From positions 1-64,000 of IMG/VR virus record IMGVR_UViG_3300048672_000512: 64,000 nt of DNA; one strand, 5' to 3'. Below the pieces are notes generated by a model. The model was given only the letters and a program-made list of their open reading frames with translations, did no database searches and had not been told where the DNA came from. Both the position numbers and the translations under genes were made by a program. The DNA comes from a virus. This document shows positions 24,863 through 33,791 of this stretch, piece by piece. Within the stretch, counting starts at the first letter, position 1, and each line of letters starts with the position of its first letter.

Positions 24863-25570
24863 ATGGCAGTAAAAACCTTCACTGGTACTGGACTTGCAAG
24901 CGACACTGCTTTGTGGTCTGATACAAGCCTACCTGTTTCTGGAGATAGTGTTGTAATATCTTCTGGCTCTACCTGTACGCTAGACGGAGACTACATATGG
25001 GGCGATGGAAGTCTATCCACAGTAGAAGCCGAAAACGCGGTGGTTGTATATGGTTCTCTTGTTGGAAGCACCACAACTCCGTGGAGCCTGAAGTGCATAG
25101 GCGCTCTCAGAACTGCAGCTGGTGGCGTTACCAACTTTGACCAAACAGGAACCGGAAACACAGGAACGCTGATACTTACAGTCGGTGCATCCATAGACTT
25201 CAACACTTCAGGGACAAGTCACAGCGGTTATATAAACTACAGCGCGCTGTCAAGTGCAGTAGTTTCTGCTCTAGGTTCGGTGCCAGCAGACGTGTGGGCT
25301 TACAGCTCAAGAACCCTAACCACTGGTACAGACCTGACTCCGGTTCTTACTGCAATAGGTTCACTGCCTGCTGACGTGTGGGCAAACACGGAAAGAACGC
25401 TAACTACTGGCACGGATCTGACGCCGGTACTGACAGCTATCGACGCCCTGCCTACAACAGATGAGACAACGCAGTTGATTCAAACAAGCAACTACATAAA
25501 TAACGCTAGCAACACAGGTAGCGGAACAACCGTGCAGACAACTTCTCCTTTCACCACCGTTCGTAATTGA
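24863..25570 (+). CDS. Structural protein with internal VWAYSSRTLT-type repeats, 235 aa
   Basis: The N-terminal 120 residues are a beta-helix-like domain rich in Gly/Ser/Thr. Residues about 140-205 hold repeats of about 30 residues: SLPADVWA, then RTLTTGTDLTPVLTAI, with the first copy reading SVPADVWAYSSRTLT. Such repeats are common in phage structural proteins. It is probably a head or tail decoration protein. Confidence 0.65.
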   Translation: MAVKTFTGTGLASDTALWSDTSLPVSGDSVVISSGSTCTLDGDYIWGDGSLSTVEAENAVVVYGSLVGSTTTPWSLKCIGALRTAAGGVTNFDQTGTGNTGTLILTVGASIDFNTSGTSHSGYINYSALSSAVVSALGSVPADVWAYSSRTLTTGTDLTPVLTAIGSLPADVWANTERTLTTGTDLTPVLTAIDALPTTDETTQLIQTSNYINNASNTGSGTTVQTTSPFTTVRN

Positions 25571-25571
25571 A

Positions 25572-25583
25572 ACTGTGAATGCT
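25572..25583 (+). promoter_or_regulatory. ACTGTGAATGCT motif
   Basis: This 12-base motif occurs exactly at 25572, 40934 and 52553. Each copy lies between genes and about 40-52 bases before the next start codon. A regulatory function (promoter or operator) is inferred from exact recurrence and position. Confidence 0.5.
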
Positions 25584-25630
25584 ACTGTGAACAACAAGCA
25601 GTGCTTTCTTAAACCAACACAGCCAAAGCA

Positions 25631-28600
25631 ATGACATCAGACATCAATCTCAATCTGGAGCCGCAACAAGTTACCACTGACGTGCTTCTGGAGAAGTACG
25701 CAAAGAATAACGAGAAAACGGAAGATGATATCTTCCGTCGCGTTGCAAAAGGTCTAGCTGCAGTAGAAAAAACAAGCAAGCTGCGCAAGAAGTGGGAGAA
25801 AATCTTCTATGAAAACATGAAGCGCGGCGCTATCGGTGCTGGTCGCATCATGGCAGCTGCTGGTTCTGACGTTAAGGCTACGCTAGCTAACTGTTTTGTG
25901 GAACCTGTAGGAGACTGCATTCAAGGCTTTGATGAAGATGGTCTTCCTGGTATCTACACCGCTCTTACTGAAGCTGCAGAAACCATGCGGCGCGGTGGTG
26001 GTGTCGGCTACGACTTTTCTGCTATTCGTCCGAAGAATGCCTATGTGAACAGTACGCAGTCAATGGCCTCTGGTCCATGCTCGTACATGAATGTTTTTGA
26101 TACAAGCTGTCTCACAGTGGAAAGTGCTGGTTGCTTTGCAGCTGACACCCTCATCAATACAACTGACGGGCTGATTTCCGTCAAAGAGATAGTAGAAGAC
26201 GATACTAAGGACTACTTTGCTGTTACGCATTTAGGTCCGAAGCGTATTACCGCAAAATTCTATAATGGCATCAAAGAAGTCTGGAAAATAGAGACGGCAC
26301 TCGGTTTTGTAAACAAGCTAACCATCAATCACAAGATGGCTCGTTTTAACCGGGGAACCATCTGCGTTACGCCATTAAAGCAGATACTAAGCAATGACAA
26401 CAAGTCTATTCTGCTGTCAGTTCCTAGCGTAGGTGCCCTTGAACCTACCTGGTCCCGCGAAGAGCAAGAAGCTTATCTGATCGGTGCGTTCCAAGGTAAC
26501 GGCAGCTGGGTTTACTATACTGACGAGGACGGCTATCGTAACGTAAAGGGAATAAAAATTGCAAACAATACCACTAAAAGCTCAGTGGTAGATAAGCTGC
26601 TTTCGTGTGCTCATAGCCTGGGGCTGAAAGCCAGAAGTAAAAAAGTCACAGGCGAAAACACTTTAGTAGTGTCAATATATGACACTGCGTACTTTAACGG
26701 AGAGTGGTACGACCGGGGTGTTAACAAGGGCGCTGACATGGCGGTACCAGACTTCATAATGGGGTCATCGTTAAATGTACGGGCAGCCTACGTTGCTGGC
26801 TACATGGAGGCCGACGGCTACCTAGACGAAACAAAGAGCTACGTAAAAGCCACGTCTGTTACCAAAGAACTGTTAATTGGCATTCAGAAAATTCTAGCCA
26901 GTCTGGGCGTAGTTTCTAAGCTAGCTGTTGACAGAAAAGCAGAAAAAACCTGGAAAGCACTGTGGAGGCTATGCGTACTCGGTCCGGTTCCGCAAACACG
27001 TTATAACGAAACTGTCGGTGCCTTCTCAATAAATAGGCTACAAAACTTGTCATCCCGAGACCGCAGCGGTATTGGACACCCGGCTACGGACGTACTAGCC
27101 TTTGGCTACAGTAAGTCGAGGTTCTCTAAGTTCTGGTCTGGAGACATTTCACGCTATCCTAGGATTTCGTTTAACGCAATTATAAACAGTGACTGTGCTC
27201 CAGAACTAACGCAAACAATAACCGATGAGATTGTTTGCTGCGAATTGCTAGGCAAGCAACCAACATTTGACTTAGAAGTTGAGGACGTGCACCTTCTCAG
27301 TGCCGACGGGATCTACTCCTCAAATTCGAGGCGCGGCGCACAGATGGGTGTTTTGAAGATTGAGCACCCTGACGTTGAAGAGTTCATCGAAGCTAAACGC
27401 ACCGAAGGCCGCTGGCGCAACTTCAATGTTTCTGTAGGAGTTTCCGACGCGTTCATGCAGGCCGTAAGCACTGACGCTGACTGGCAGCTGGTTCACAAGG
27501 CTAAGCCCTGCGATCGTCTGATTTCAGAAGGAGCTTTTCAGCGTACGGATGGGGTGTGGGTTTACCGAACGGTAAAGGCTATTGATCTTTGGAACAAGAT
27601 CATGAAGTCGGCTTACGACTATGCAGAGCCGGGTATTCTTTTCCTGTCTGTTATCAATAACGATAACAATCTTCGTTACGTTGAGACTATCAGCGCTACT
27701 AATCCGTGCGTTACAGCAAACACTCGGTTGCATACTCAGTACGGAATGGTTCGCATCGGCGAGTTGTACGAAAACAAGTCCAAGCTTGAAGTTACGGTAG
27801 ACGCCCGCACGTTAGACTCAAAGCAGTTCTGCGGTACTGCAACGCGCCAGTCAACTAGTGCTTTTATGACTTCGCCGCGCGCAAAGGTTTGGACGATTAT
27901 CACTGAAGCGGGTTACGAGGTTACGGCTACCGAGTGGCATAAGTTCTATACGCAGCGCGGCAAGATTGAACTGAAGGACTTGGTGGTTGGTGACGAGCTT
28001 TTCATACAGTCAGGTCTTGGGCAGTTTGGCGTTGAAGGTTCGGAAGAGGCAGGCGCTGCCGCAGGAGCATACCACTCAGAGCTTACGGTGCCGGAGTTCG
28101 TTTGGAAGGGAACTCAAGAGTGCGTAAATGGCTTTCTTGCATCCTTGTTTTTAGACGACTACTTACTAAAGTGGAACCTTAGTGCTATGCGGTGCGGTAA
28201 CGTTAGCCGTAACACAGCAAAAGACATTCAGGTGCTACTAGCAAACCTCGGACACTTCAGCTACGTAAAAGAAAACACGGATGGCACCTGCTACGTTGAG
28301 GTTGATGGAACACCTGGACCGTCTAGAAGTGGCAAGTGGTCTTCTGCTATTACTAGTATTGAATACTCTGGAGAGGAAGCAGTATATGACGTAACTCAGC
28401 CTGATCACAACTCTGTAATCTTCAATGGGCTTGTGACTGGACAGTGCGGTGAGCAGCCATTACCGGCGTATGGATGCTGTGATCTTGGTCCGATCATTCT
28501 TCCAAAGTTTGTTCGCAATCCGTTCACTGAAGCGGCTTACTTTGACTTTTCTTCTTTTCAGGAGGCTGTTGCTATTCAATGTCGCATGCTTGACAATGTG

Positions 28601-30124
28601 CTTGATGCAACGCTGTGGCCGCTTGAACAGCAGAAGACTGAAGCAGCAAACAAGCGTCGTATCGGTATCGGGTTCACCGGACTTGGCAACGCACTAGCTA
28701 TGCTTGGAGTTCGCTATGACAGTGATCAGGGGCGTGAACTTGCAGAAAGCATAGCCTTTGATATGCGCAGTGCCGCATATCTAGCTTCTGTGGAACTAGC
28801 TAAAGAAAAGGGTGCGTTCCCACTGCTTGACGTTGACAAGTACCTTGAGGAAGGAACGTTTGCATCCCGGCTTCCTGAGAGCATCAAGGCAGCTATTCGA
28901 GAGCACGGCATTCGCAACTCGCATCTTCTTTCGATTGCTCCTACAGGAACAGTTAGTCTAGCCTTTGCAGACAACGCTAGTAACGGCATCGAGCCTCCAT
29001 TCTCGCTTGCATACAATCGCAAGAAGCGTCTAGCTGACGGCGGTCATGCAATGTATGCGGTTGTGGATCATGCTCTTCGCGTGTTTGTTTCTACTGAGTG
29101 CCCAGTTGAGTTACGCACGCCACTCATGGCTGCTATCTGCGGATACCAGACCTCGTTTGACGTGAACGGCAACACATATCAAGTAAAGGACGTTCTTCCG
29201 AAATCCTTTGTCACGGCGCTTGAAATGTCGGTTGATGACCACATCAAGATGATGGAAGTTATTCAGCCCTACATAGACACCTCGCTCTCAAAAACTGTCA
29301 ACGTTCCTGAGGACTATCCCTTTGAAGACTTCAAGGACATGTATCTTAAGGCATGGAATGCAGAACTGAAAGGCCTAGCCACATATCGTCCCAACTCTAT
29401 TCTTGGATCTGTTCTTTCTGTTGCGGCAGCACCTGTAAAGGAGACGTCGCAAGTAGCAGCACAAGATGACAACCCGCTTACCAAGGCTATTGACAAGCGA
29501 CCTCTTGGCAGAATTGAAGGCGTTACAGAACGTGTAAGCTACACAACGTCAGACGGTGACAAGTCTTTCTACCTTACTGTTAACTTTGCAAGGACGTCAG
29601 GAACAGTAAACGGCAACGAAGTAGCCATTGAACGACCTATCGAGTTCTTCCTTCCGTCTGACCAACTTGGAGAAGCGCAGCAGTGGATATCCTCCAATAT
29701 GCGTAACTTGTCGCTGATTGCGCGTGCTGGTGGCCCAATCGCTAAAGCACTAGCAAACATGCGAAAGGTTGGATGGGACAAGGGTCCAGTTCGATCCGGT
29801 TGGCTTGTAAAAGACGATGGGTCGCGTGTTCCGCGCTTCCATGACTCCGAGTGCGCAGTTGTAGGTTATGCGATTCAACAGATACTCATTGATCGTGGCT
29901 TTCTGACGTCGTCAGGATTGCAGGTTTCTGTTGAGAAGCTTGCCGAATCGTTGAACGGAAAGCAGGAAGTTGCTCAACCTGTTCTTGATAAAGCAACTGC
30001 GGCTACTCCTAGCATCATGACTGGCTCTGGAAAGAAGTGCCCGGACTGTGGTGCTCACGAGTTGCGCAGGGTTGACGGATGTCAGAAATGCATGAACTGT
30101 GGTTACTTAGGTTCGTGCGGTTAA
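25631..30124 (+). CDS. nrdJ: Vitamin B12-dependent (class II) ribonucleotide reductase with two inteins
   Basis: The precursor is 1497 residues. Removing both inteins (residues 168-565 and 693-938) leaves 853 residues, the usual NrdJ size. Extein landmarks are [38 protein letters not shown], the TNP/CGEQPLP active-site loop and [12 protein letters not shown]-terminal zinc ribbon (CPDCG, then [14 protein letters not shown]) is typical of adenosylcobalamin-dependent enzymes. The protein reduces ribonucleotides to deoxyribonucleotides in the cytoplasm and works without oxygen or a small subunit, but it needs host cobalamin. An HNH gene follows directly. The ACTGTGAATGCT motif lies 48 bases upstream. 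Confidence 0.95.
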   Translation: MTSDINLNLEPQQVTTDVLLEKYAKNNEKTEDDIFRRVAKGLAAVEKTSKLRKKWEKIFYENMKRGAIGAGRIMAAAGSDVKATLANCFVEPVGDCIQGFDEDGLPGIYTALTEAAETMRRGGGVGYDFSAIRPKNAYVNSTQSMASGPCSYMNVFDTSCLTVESAGCFAADTLINTTDGLISVKEIVEDDTKDYFAVTHLGPKRITAKFYNGIKEVWKIETALGFVNKLTINHKMARFNRGTICVTPLKQILSNDNKSILLSVPSVGALEPTWSREEQEAYLIGAFQGNGSWVYYTDEDGYRNVKGIKIANNTTKSSVVDKLLSCAHSLGLKARSKKVTGENTLVVSIYDTAYFNGEWYDRGVNKGADMAVPDFIMGSSLNVRAAYVAGYMEADGYLDETKSYVKATSVTKELLIGIQKILASLGVVSKLAVDRKAEKTWKALWRLCVLGPVPQTRYNETVGAFSINRLQNLSSRDRSGIGHPATDVLAFGYSKSRFSKFWSGDISRYPRISFNAIINSDCAPELTQTITDEIVCCELLGKQPTFDLEVEDVHLLSADGIYSSNSRRGAQMGVLKIEHPDVEEFIEAKRTEGRWRNFNVSVGVSDAFMQAVSTDADWQLVHKAKPCDRLISEGAFQRTDGVWVYRTVKAIDLWNKIMKSAYDYAEPGILFLSVINNDNNLRYVETISATNPCVTANTRLHTQYGMVRIGELYENKSKLEVTVDARTLDSKQFCGTATRQSTSAFMTSPRAKVWTIITEAGYEVTATEWHKFYTQRGKIELKDLVVGDELFIQSGLGQFGVEGSEEAGAAAGAYHSELTVPEFVWKGTQECVNGFLASLFLDDYLLKWNLSAMRCGNVSRNTAKDIQVLLANLGHFSYVKENTDGTCYVEVDGTPGPSRSGKWSSAITSIEYSGEEAVYDVTQPDHNSVIFNGLVTGQCGEQPLPAYGCCDLGPIILPKFVRNPFTEAAYFDFSSFQEAVAIQCRMLDNVLDATLWPLEQQKTEAANKRRIGIGFTGLGNALAMLGVRYDSDQGRELAESIAFDMRSAAYLASVELAKEKGAFPLLDVDKYLEEGTFASRLPESIKAAIREHGIRNSHLLSIAPTGTVSLAFADNASNGIEPPFSLAYNRKKRLADGGHAMYAVVDHALRVFVSTECPVELRTPLMAAICGYQTSFDVNGNTYQVKDVLPKSFVTALEMSVDDHIKMMEVIQPYIDTSLSKTVNVPEDYPFEDFKDMYLKAWNAELKGLATYRPNSILGSVLSVAAAPVKETSQVAAQDDNPLTKAIDKRPLGRIEGVTERVSYTTSDGDKSFYLTVNFARTSGTVNGNEVAIERPIEFFLPSDQLGEAQQWISSNMRNLSLIARAGGPIAKALANMRKVGWDKGPVRSGWLVKDDGSRVPRFHDSECAVVGYAIQQILIDRGFLTSSGLQVSVEKLAESLNGKQEVAQPVLDKATAATPSIMTGSGKKCPDCGAHELRRVDGCQKCMNCGYLGSCG
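26132..27325 (+). other. Intein 1 in nrdJ, with LAGLIDADG endonuclease
   Basis: The intein begins at Cys168 ([20 protein letters not shown] is the N-terminal splicing block) and ends at Asn565 before extein Ser (YSSN/S). It interrupts [12 protein letters not shown]. Two DOD motifs are present, LIGAFQGNG (residues 283-291) and [10 protein letters not shown] (387-396), so the homing endonuclease appears complete. The penultimate residue is Ser rather than His, which is tolerated in some inteins. Confidence 0.9.
27707..28444 (+). other. Intein 2 in nrdJ, small, with unusual C-terminal Gly-Gln
   Basis: The intein begins at Cys693 and ends at Gln938 before extein Cys939, splitting the active-site loop TNP/CGEQ, a known intein site in this enzyme family. 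It is 246 residues. The splicing blocks are clear ([35 protein letters not shown]). The region near [18 protein letters not shown] looks like the remains of a LAGLIDADG domain without its acidic catalytic pattern. The usual His-Asn end is replaced by Gly-Gln. Confidence 0.85.
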
Positions 30125-30125
30125 C

Positions 30126-30416
30126 ATGCCTGCGCATTTTTCTTCCATAAGACGAAAAAGCTATACGCGACGCCTTGGCGACGTATCGCGTATAGTTAGA
30201 GACTCTTACGGAGGAAAGTCGGGTTGGTTTGCATTGTGTGCCGAAGTGCGTGAACGTGATCGCTATTCGTGCACACGATGCAAGTTGTTTTTAGGGAAGA
30301 GCGGCGGAGAGGTGCATCACTGCATACCTCTCAGTCGTGGCGGAACTACAACAAAAGCCAACCTTACTCTACTCTGTCATACTTGCCACAAGTCTAAACA
30401 TTCACACATGAAATAG
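30126..30416 (+). CDS. HNH endonuclease, 96 aa
   Basis: A compact HNH domain is visible: RDRYSCTRCKLF, EVHHCIPLSRGG, NLTLLCHTCHKSKH. It starts two bases after the nrdJ stop and has no ribosome-binding site outside that gene. It may be a free-standing homing endonuclease associated with the intein-rich nrdJ, or a general phage nuclease. Confidence 0.85.
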   Translation: MPAHFSSIRRKSYTRRLGDVSRIVRDSYGGKSGWFALCAEVRERDRYSCTRCKLFLGKSGGEVHHCIPLSRGGTTTKANLTLLCHTCHKSKHSHMK

Positions 30417-30419
30417 CCT

Positions 30420-31445
30420 ATGTCACTCATAATTCAAAGCGCTTTGAAATTGAATGAAAGTCTGTCTGCAGCAGGCGTCAAGTTCAATCTTGAGGCCTCA
30501 GTTGTACAACCTGATTGTCAGCAGATCAGCTTGCATGCAGACAGGGAAACCATAAAGGCTGTTGCTGCAAGCCTTCGTGCTAAGGGCTTCAATACTGATG
30601 CAAGCTCTGATAGCAAGACTCTGGTTCTGAGCAAGACTGTTCGCAATAACACAGCCATAGTAGCCTTTAGTGCAGAAGGGCGCGGCTTCAGCATCACTGC
30701 TGCAGCGCCCGAAGCGCGTGTTGCTTTTGCTGTTAAGCAGTATGGTCCAAAGCTTGAACAGGCAATAAAGAAAGACCACTCTGCGGCAGAAGCAAAGCTA
30801 CGCGATGCTGACGCTACGGCGGTTGCAACCTATCTTGGTGAGAACTACGATCCAACACCCAAGGGTGTCTACATTGCTTGGCTGTGCAAGATGTATAGTA
30901 CAGGCAACGCTTTCAAGATCGCAGAAGACGCATTTGCTATCAAGAAAGCACTTGTAGCCTTTGAGAAGTTCAAGCCAAAGATGGAAAAGCGTGACATCAA
31001 TCAGTACACCAGCGTCGGTGAGCTGAAGGATGCAGCTTCTCCTTTCTACACAGAGAAAACAAAGGGTGACGAAGACCGAGAGGTCCGTGGTCAGGTTGAC
31101 ACTGTTATCAACAGCCAGAACTTCTCTGTTGTTATTCCAAAGACCGAAGCTGCATCCTGCGCTATTGGCAAAGGCACTGACGGGTGCACTGCAGCTACCT
31201 CTGGAGAAGGGCCGAACCAGTTCAGCAATTACAACTCAAAAGGTCCGCTCTACATCATTCGACTTAAAGACCACTCTGGTAAGGTTCGCAAGTTTCAGCT
31301 TCGTTACGAGACTGATAGCTTCATGGATGAAAAGGATCAACCAGTAAGTAAAAGCGATATTGCATTGCTAAGCTCCTTCAAAGAGTACGCAGACTTCTTG
31401 AACCTTCTCATAGAAAAACACTATGGCGAATACCTCAAGGATTAA
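30420..31445 (+). CDS. Unknown phage protein, 341 aa
   Basis: The N-terminal 120 residues are alpha/beta with repeated Ala/Ser helices. The middle is helical and Lys-rich. The C-terminal third is beta-type (FSVVIPKTEAASCAIG; LYIIRLKDHSGKVRKF). No motif is recognised. It starts four bases after the HNH gene and begins a run of four unknown genes (30420-33745). Confidence 0.7.
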   Translation: MSLIIQSALKLNESLSAAGVKFNLEASVVQPDCQQISLHADRETIKAVAASLRAKGFNTDASSDSKTLVLSKTVRNNTAIVAFSAEGRGFSITAAAPEARVAFAVKQYGPKLEQAIKKDHSAAEAKLRDADATAVATYLGENYDPTPKGVYIAWLCKMYSTGNAFKIAEDAFAIKKALVAFEKFKPKMEKRDINQYTSVGELKDAASPFYTEKTKGDEDREVRGQVDTVINSQNFSVVIPKTEAASCAIGKGTDGCTAATSGEGPNQFSNYNSKGPLYIIRLKDHSGKVRKFQLRYETDSFMDEKDQPVSKSDIALLSSFKEYADFLNLLIEKHYGEYLKD

Positions 31446-31459
31446 CCAGAAAGGTTCGT

Positions 31460-32125
31460 ATGTCGATTTCAGTGCTACACAGTAAAATTCTGCTTAAAGC
31501 AGCAACACGCAACAAAGTTGTTGCTTCTCGAACAAGTAGCTTCTTTGCTTATCAGGACACGCAACGTCCGAAGTTCAATGATGCTGAAGAGATTGCAGAC
31601 GACGCCAGTGAGGAATCTGACGCTTACGCTGATACGTCTGCAGCTAGCAGTCACGGCTACGATCTACCCGCAAGTCTTAACGACATGATTGCTTCTGCTG
31701 ACGACGTTGACGAAACAGTTGACGAGTCTCTTTCGGAAGGAGCTGAAGAGGCTAACGACTTCTTTCTGCTTCTGCAGAGCTACCTGCGGTTAGTGCCAAG
31801 TCCTACAGACGAACAGGTTCACAAACTTGCAGAGTCTCTTGGAATGTCACCAGAAGAACTTGAACAGGGGATTTATCATACTCTTTCAATTCTTCTTGAA
31901 GACGAAGAGCTTTCAGAAGACGCTAGGGACTTGATACAACAGAACCTCGATAGGCAAGGTGCTGTAGCTCAAGAAACATTGGCAGATGAAAACAACTTCA
32001 TCGATACAGACGAAGTAGACGACAATCCAGTAGCCGTCTTTTCGGATGCAGAAGCTGAAGATGACGGTGTCGTTGACACCGGCGTGGACTCCATTGACAA
32101 CCTGTCCGAACGTGACGGGTATTGA
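31460..32125 (+). CDS. Acidic unknown protein, 221 aa
   Basis: A short basic N-terminus (LLKAATRNKVVASRTSS) is followed by very acidic Asp/Glu/Ala/Ser-rich sequence. A helical block near residue 115 (PTDEQVHKLAESLGMSPEEL) could be a small helix-turn-helix or a protein-interaction domain. The C-terminal tail is acidic. Possible roles include a DNA mimic or a virion-assembly factor. None can be demonstrated. Confidence 0.65.
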   Translation: MSISVLHSKILLKAATRNKVVASRTSSFFAYQDTQRPKFNDAEEIADDASEESDAYADTSAASSHGYDLPASLNDMIASADDVDETVDESLSEGAEEANDFFLLLQSYLRLVPSPTDEQVHKLAESLGMSPEELEQGIYHTLSILLEDEELSEDARDLIQQNLDRQGAVAQETLADENNFIDTDEVDDNPVAVFSDAEAEDDGVVDTGVDSIDNLSERDGY

Positions 32126-32152
32126 AATCTCAATCAACCTTATAGGTGAAAC

Positions 32153-32977
32153 ATGAAACTTACCGCTTCCAGCATGCTGAATGGCTACACCCCTGTTACT
32201 ATCACGGAATACGAAGAGATCAACCCTCGCGTTGCTCGCGTCATTCTGACAACGTCTAGCACGGACAAGGCTGCAATTGCAGCTTCGCTGTCTAGCACGC
32301 TGAAGAACTCTGCTGCAGCTATTCCGGATTCTTTCCGCTGGCTTGAATACGGCAACAGCATGATCGGCTATGTTACTGCGTCGCAGGATGTTCGTGTCCT
32401 TGACAAAGAAGCAAGCCCGATTCAAGCCGGTTACAAGCTTGTTGCTGCAAACATCTTCATGGACAATGACGATTCCCAAGTGTGGGAACTGAAGTCCGGC
32501 GCAGCTGGCAAGTATCTTGTGCGTCAAGGTCACGACAACCTAGCGGAACTGATTGAAGCGAATCGTCGCTCGCCTCGTGGCTCCACTCCTCGTATGCACA
32601 GCGTGAAGAGCGCAAAGGCTGAAACAAACGAAGTCATCGCCTTTGTTAACAGTCACGGTAGCATGACGCCAGAAGTTGACTACGGCATGTGCGTTCGCAC
32701 TACAGCTCGCGGTTACGAAGTTATCGTTGCTGGTGTTCAAGAGCCGATTGAAGTTCTGCAATCTGAAGTCGTATCTTCGCATGTTCTTGATACTGATGAA
32801 CTCAAGCAAGCTATTGCTGCTGCGTATCAGACTGCAGGTGAACGCCCTCAGAAGGTTCGTGCTGCTACCGATGATGGCAAGATGTCGCTTGAAGAATACT
32901 ATCGCAAGCTGTTCAGCTACAATCCTGCCTACGTCAAGCTGATGATGAAGGTTATCAAAGAACAAGCATCAATGTAA
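32153..32977 (+). CDS. Unknown phage protein, 274 aa
   Basis: The protein opens MKLTASSMLNGYTPVTI and contains mixed alpha/beta segments. The C-terminal helical end (SLEEYYRKLFSYNPAYVKLM) is distinctive. Codon use looks biased as in abundant proteins. The family is unknown. It is followed by a hairpin at 32992. Confidence 0.7.
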   Translation: MKLTASSMLNGYTPVTITEYEEINPRVARVILTTSSTDKAAIAASLSSTLKNSAAAIPDSFRWLEYGNSMIGYVTASQDVRVLDKEASPIQAGYKLVAANIFMDNDDSQVWELKSGAAGKYLVRQGHDNLAELIEANRRSPRGSTPRMHSVKSAKAETNEVIAFVNSHGSMTPEVDYGMCVRTTARGYEVIVAGVQEPIEVLQSEVVSSHVLDTDELKQAIAAAYQTAGERPQKVRAATDDGKMSLEEYYRKLFSYNPAYVKLMMKVIKEQASM

Positions 32978-32991
32978 GTTCAAATCATACG

Positions 32992-33022
32992 TACCCCGTA
33001 CTCCGTAAAAGGATACGGGGTA
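32992..33022 (+). terminator. Hairpin after the gene at 32153
   Basis: TACCCCGTA (32992-33000) pairs with TACGGGGTA (33014-33022), a 9-bp stem without a strong T run. Partial termination or mRNA end protection is likely. Confidence 0.5.
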
Positions 33023-33055
33023 TAGTTGCTTGCGGACACAAAACAGGAATACAAA

Positions 33056-33745
33056 ATGGCACTGAAAGCGACCAAGACTTCCATGCGAACTGCAGCGGTA
33101 AGTACCAAAAAAGTAGTAGAGAAACAGAGTCAGAAAAAAGAATCTGTGAAGGAGACAAAGAGCATTACATTTGACGTTTCTCCTGAACGAAACCCGGCAC
33201 AAAAACGGCTTTCTAGCGTAGCTGCCGAAGGCGAATCTCTGCCTGCCGTTATTGCACCAGATGTAGAGAAGAAGTTGCAATCCATGTTCGGTAAGAAAGC
33301 CGGTGTGATTGTAGACATGCTGGAAATGGATGACAGCGATGGCGCGCTTACCCTTGTCAGCAGATCCTTGCTGCAGACACTGGTTGACATTCTTCCAATA
33401 GCAGAGAACAACGTTAGAAAGACCGATGGTGCAAAGGGCGTGTACGGATTCAATCAGCTTGTATCTCAGGTGCGAGAAATGTGCAATGACATACGCGCCC
33501 ATCAGGATCGCGGCCATATAGGGCAGCGAATAGTTGAACAGAGCGTACGTCCAGTTTTTGTAAGTATCAGCATGCAGATAGTTCAAGCCTTCATTGAGCT
33601 TGACTCGATAGCTAGAGTTAGTATGAAAGAAACTGACTACGCGCGCTTTGTAAAAGCGCTTGATAGTATGAAAACAAATCTGGCTCAATATATGATGTCT
33701 CAGTACACAGAAGTTGAACAGCAAGTTACCAGATCTTTAAGCTGA
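33056..33745 (+). CDS. Unknown helical protein with Lys-rich N-terminus, 229 aa
   Basis: The ATG at 33056 is preferred over an upstream in-frame start because ACAGGA lies before it. The first 45 residues are basic and low in complexity (KKVVEKQSQKKESVKETK). The rest is helical and charged. There are no recognisable motifs. The basic start suggests contact with nucleic acid. Confidence 0.65.
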   Translation: MALKATKTSMRTAAVSTKKVVEKQSQKKESVKETKSITFDVSPERNPAQKRLSSVAAEGESLPAVIAPDVEKKLQSMFGKKAGVIVDMLEMDDSDGALTLVSRSLLQTLVDILPIAENNVRKTDGAKGVYGFNQLVSQVREMCNDIRAHQDRGHIGQRIVEQSVRPVFVSISMQIVQAFIELDSIARVSMKETDYARFVKALDSMKTNLAQYMMSQYTEVEQQVTRSLS

Positions 33746-33755
33746 AACACTCACT

Positions 33756-33762
33756 CATTTTT
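33756..33762 (+). promoter_or_regulatory. CATTTTT-type motif before the helicase gene
   Basis: ACTCATTTTTGA lies 30 bases before the start at 33792 in a 46-base gap. Confidence 0.4.
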
Positions 33763-33791
33763 GAAGCATTGCAACACAGATAAGGGCAATC

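Noticed and set aside
30126-30416. HNH gene as part of the ribonucleotide reductase by frameshift
   Set aside because: nrdJ ends naturally after its zinc ribbon (GYLGSCG), and the HNH frame has its own ATG two bases later.
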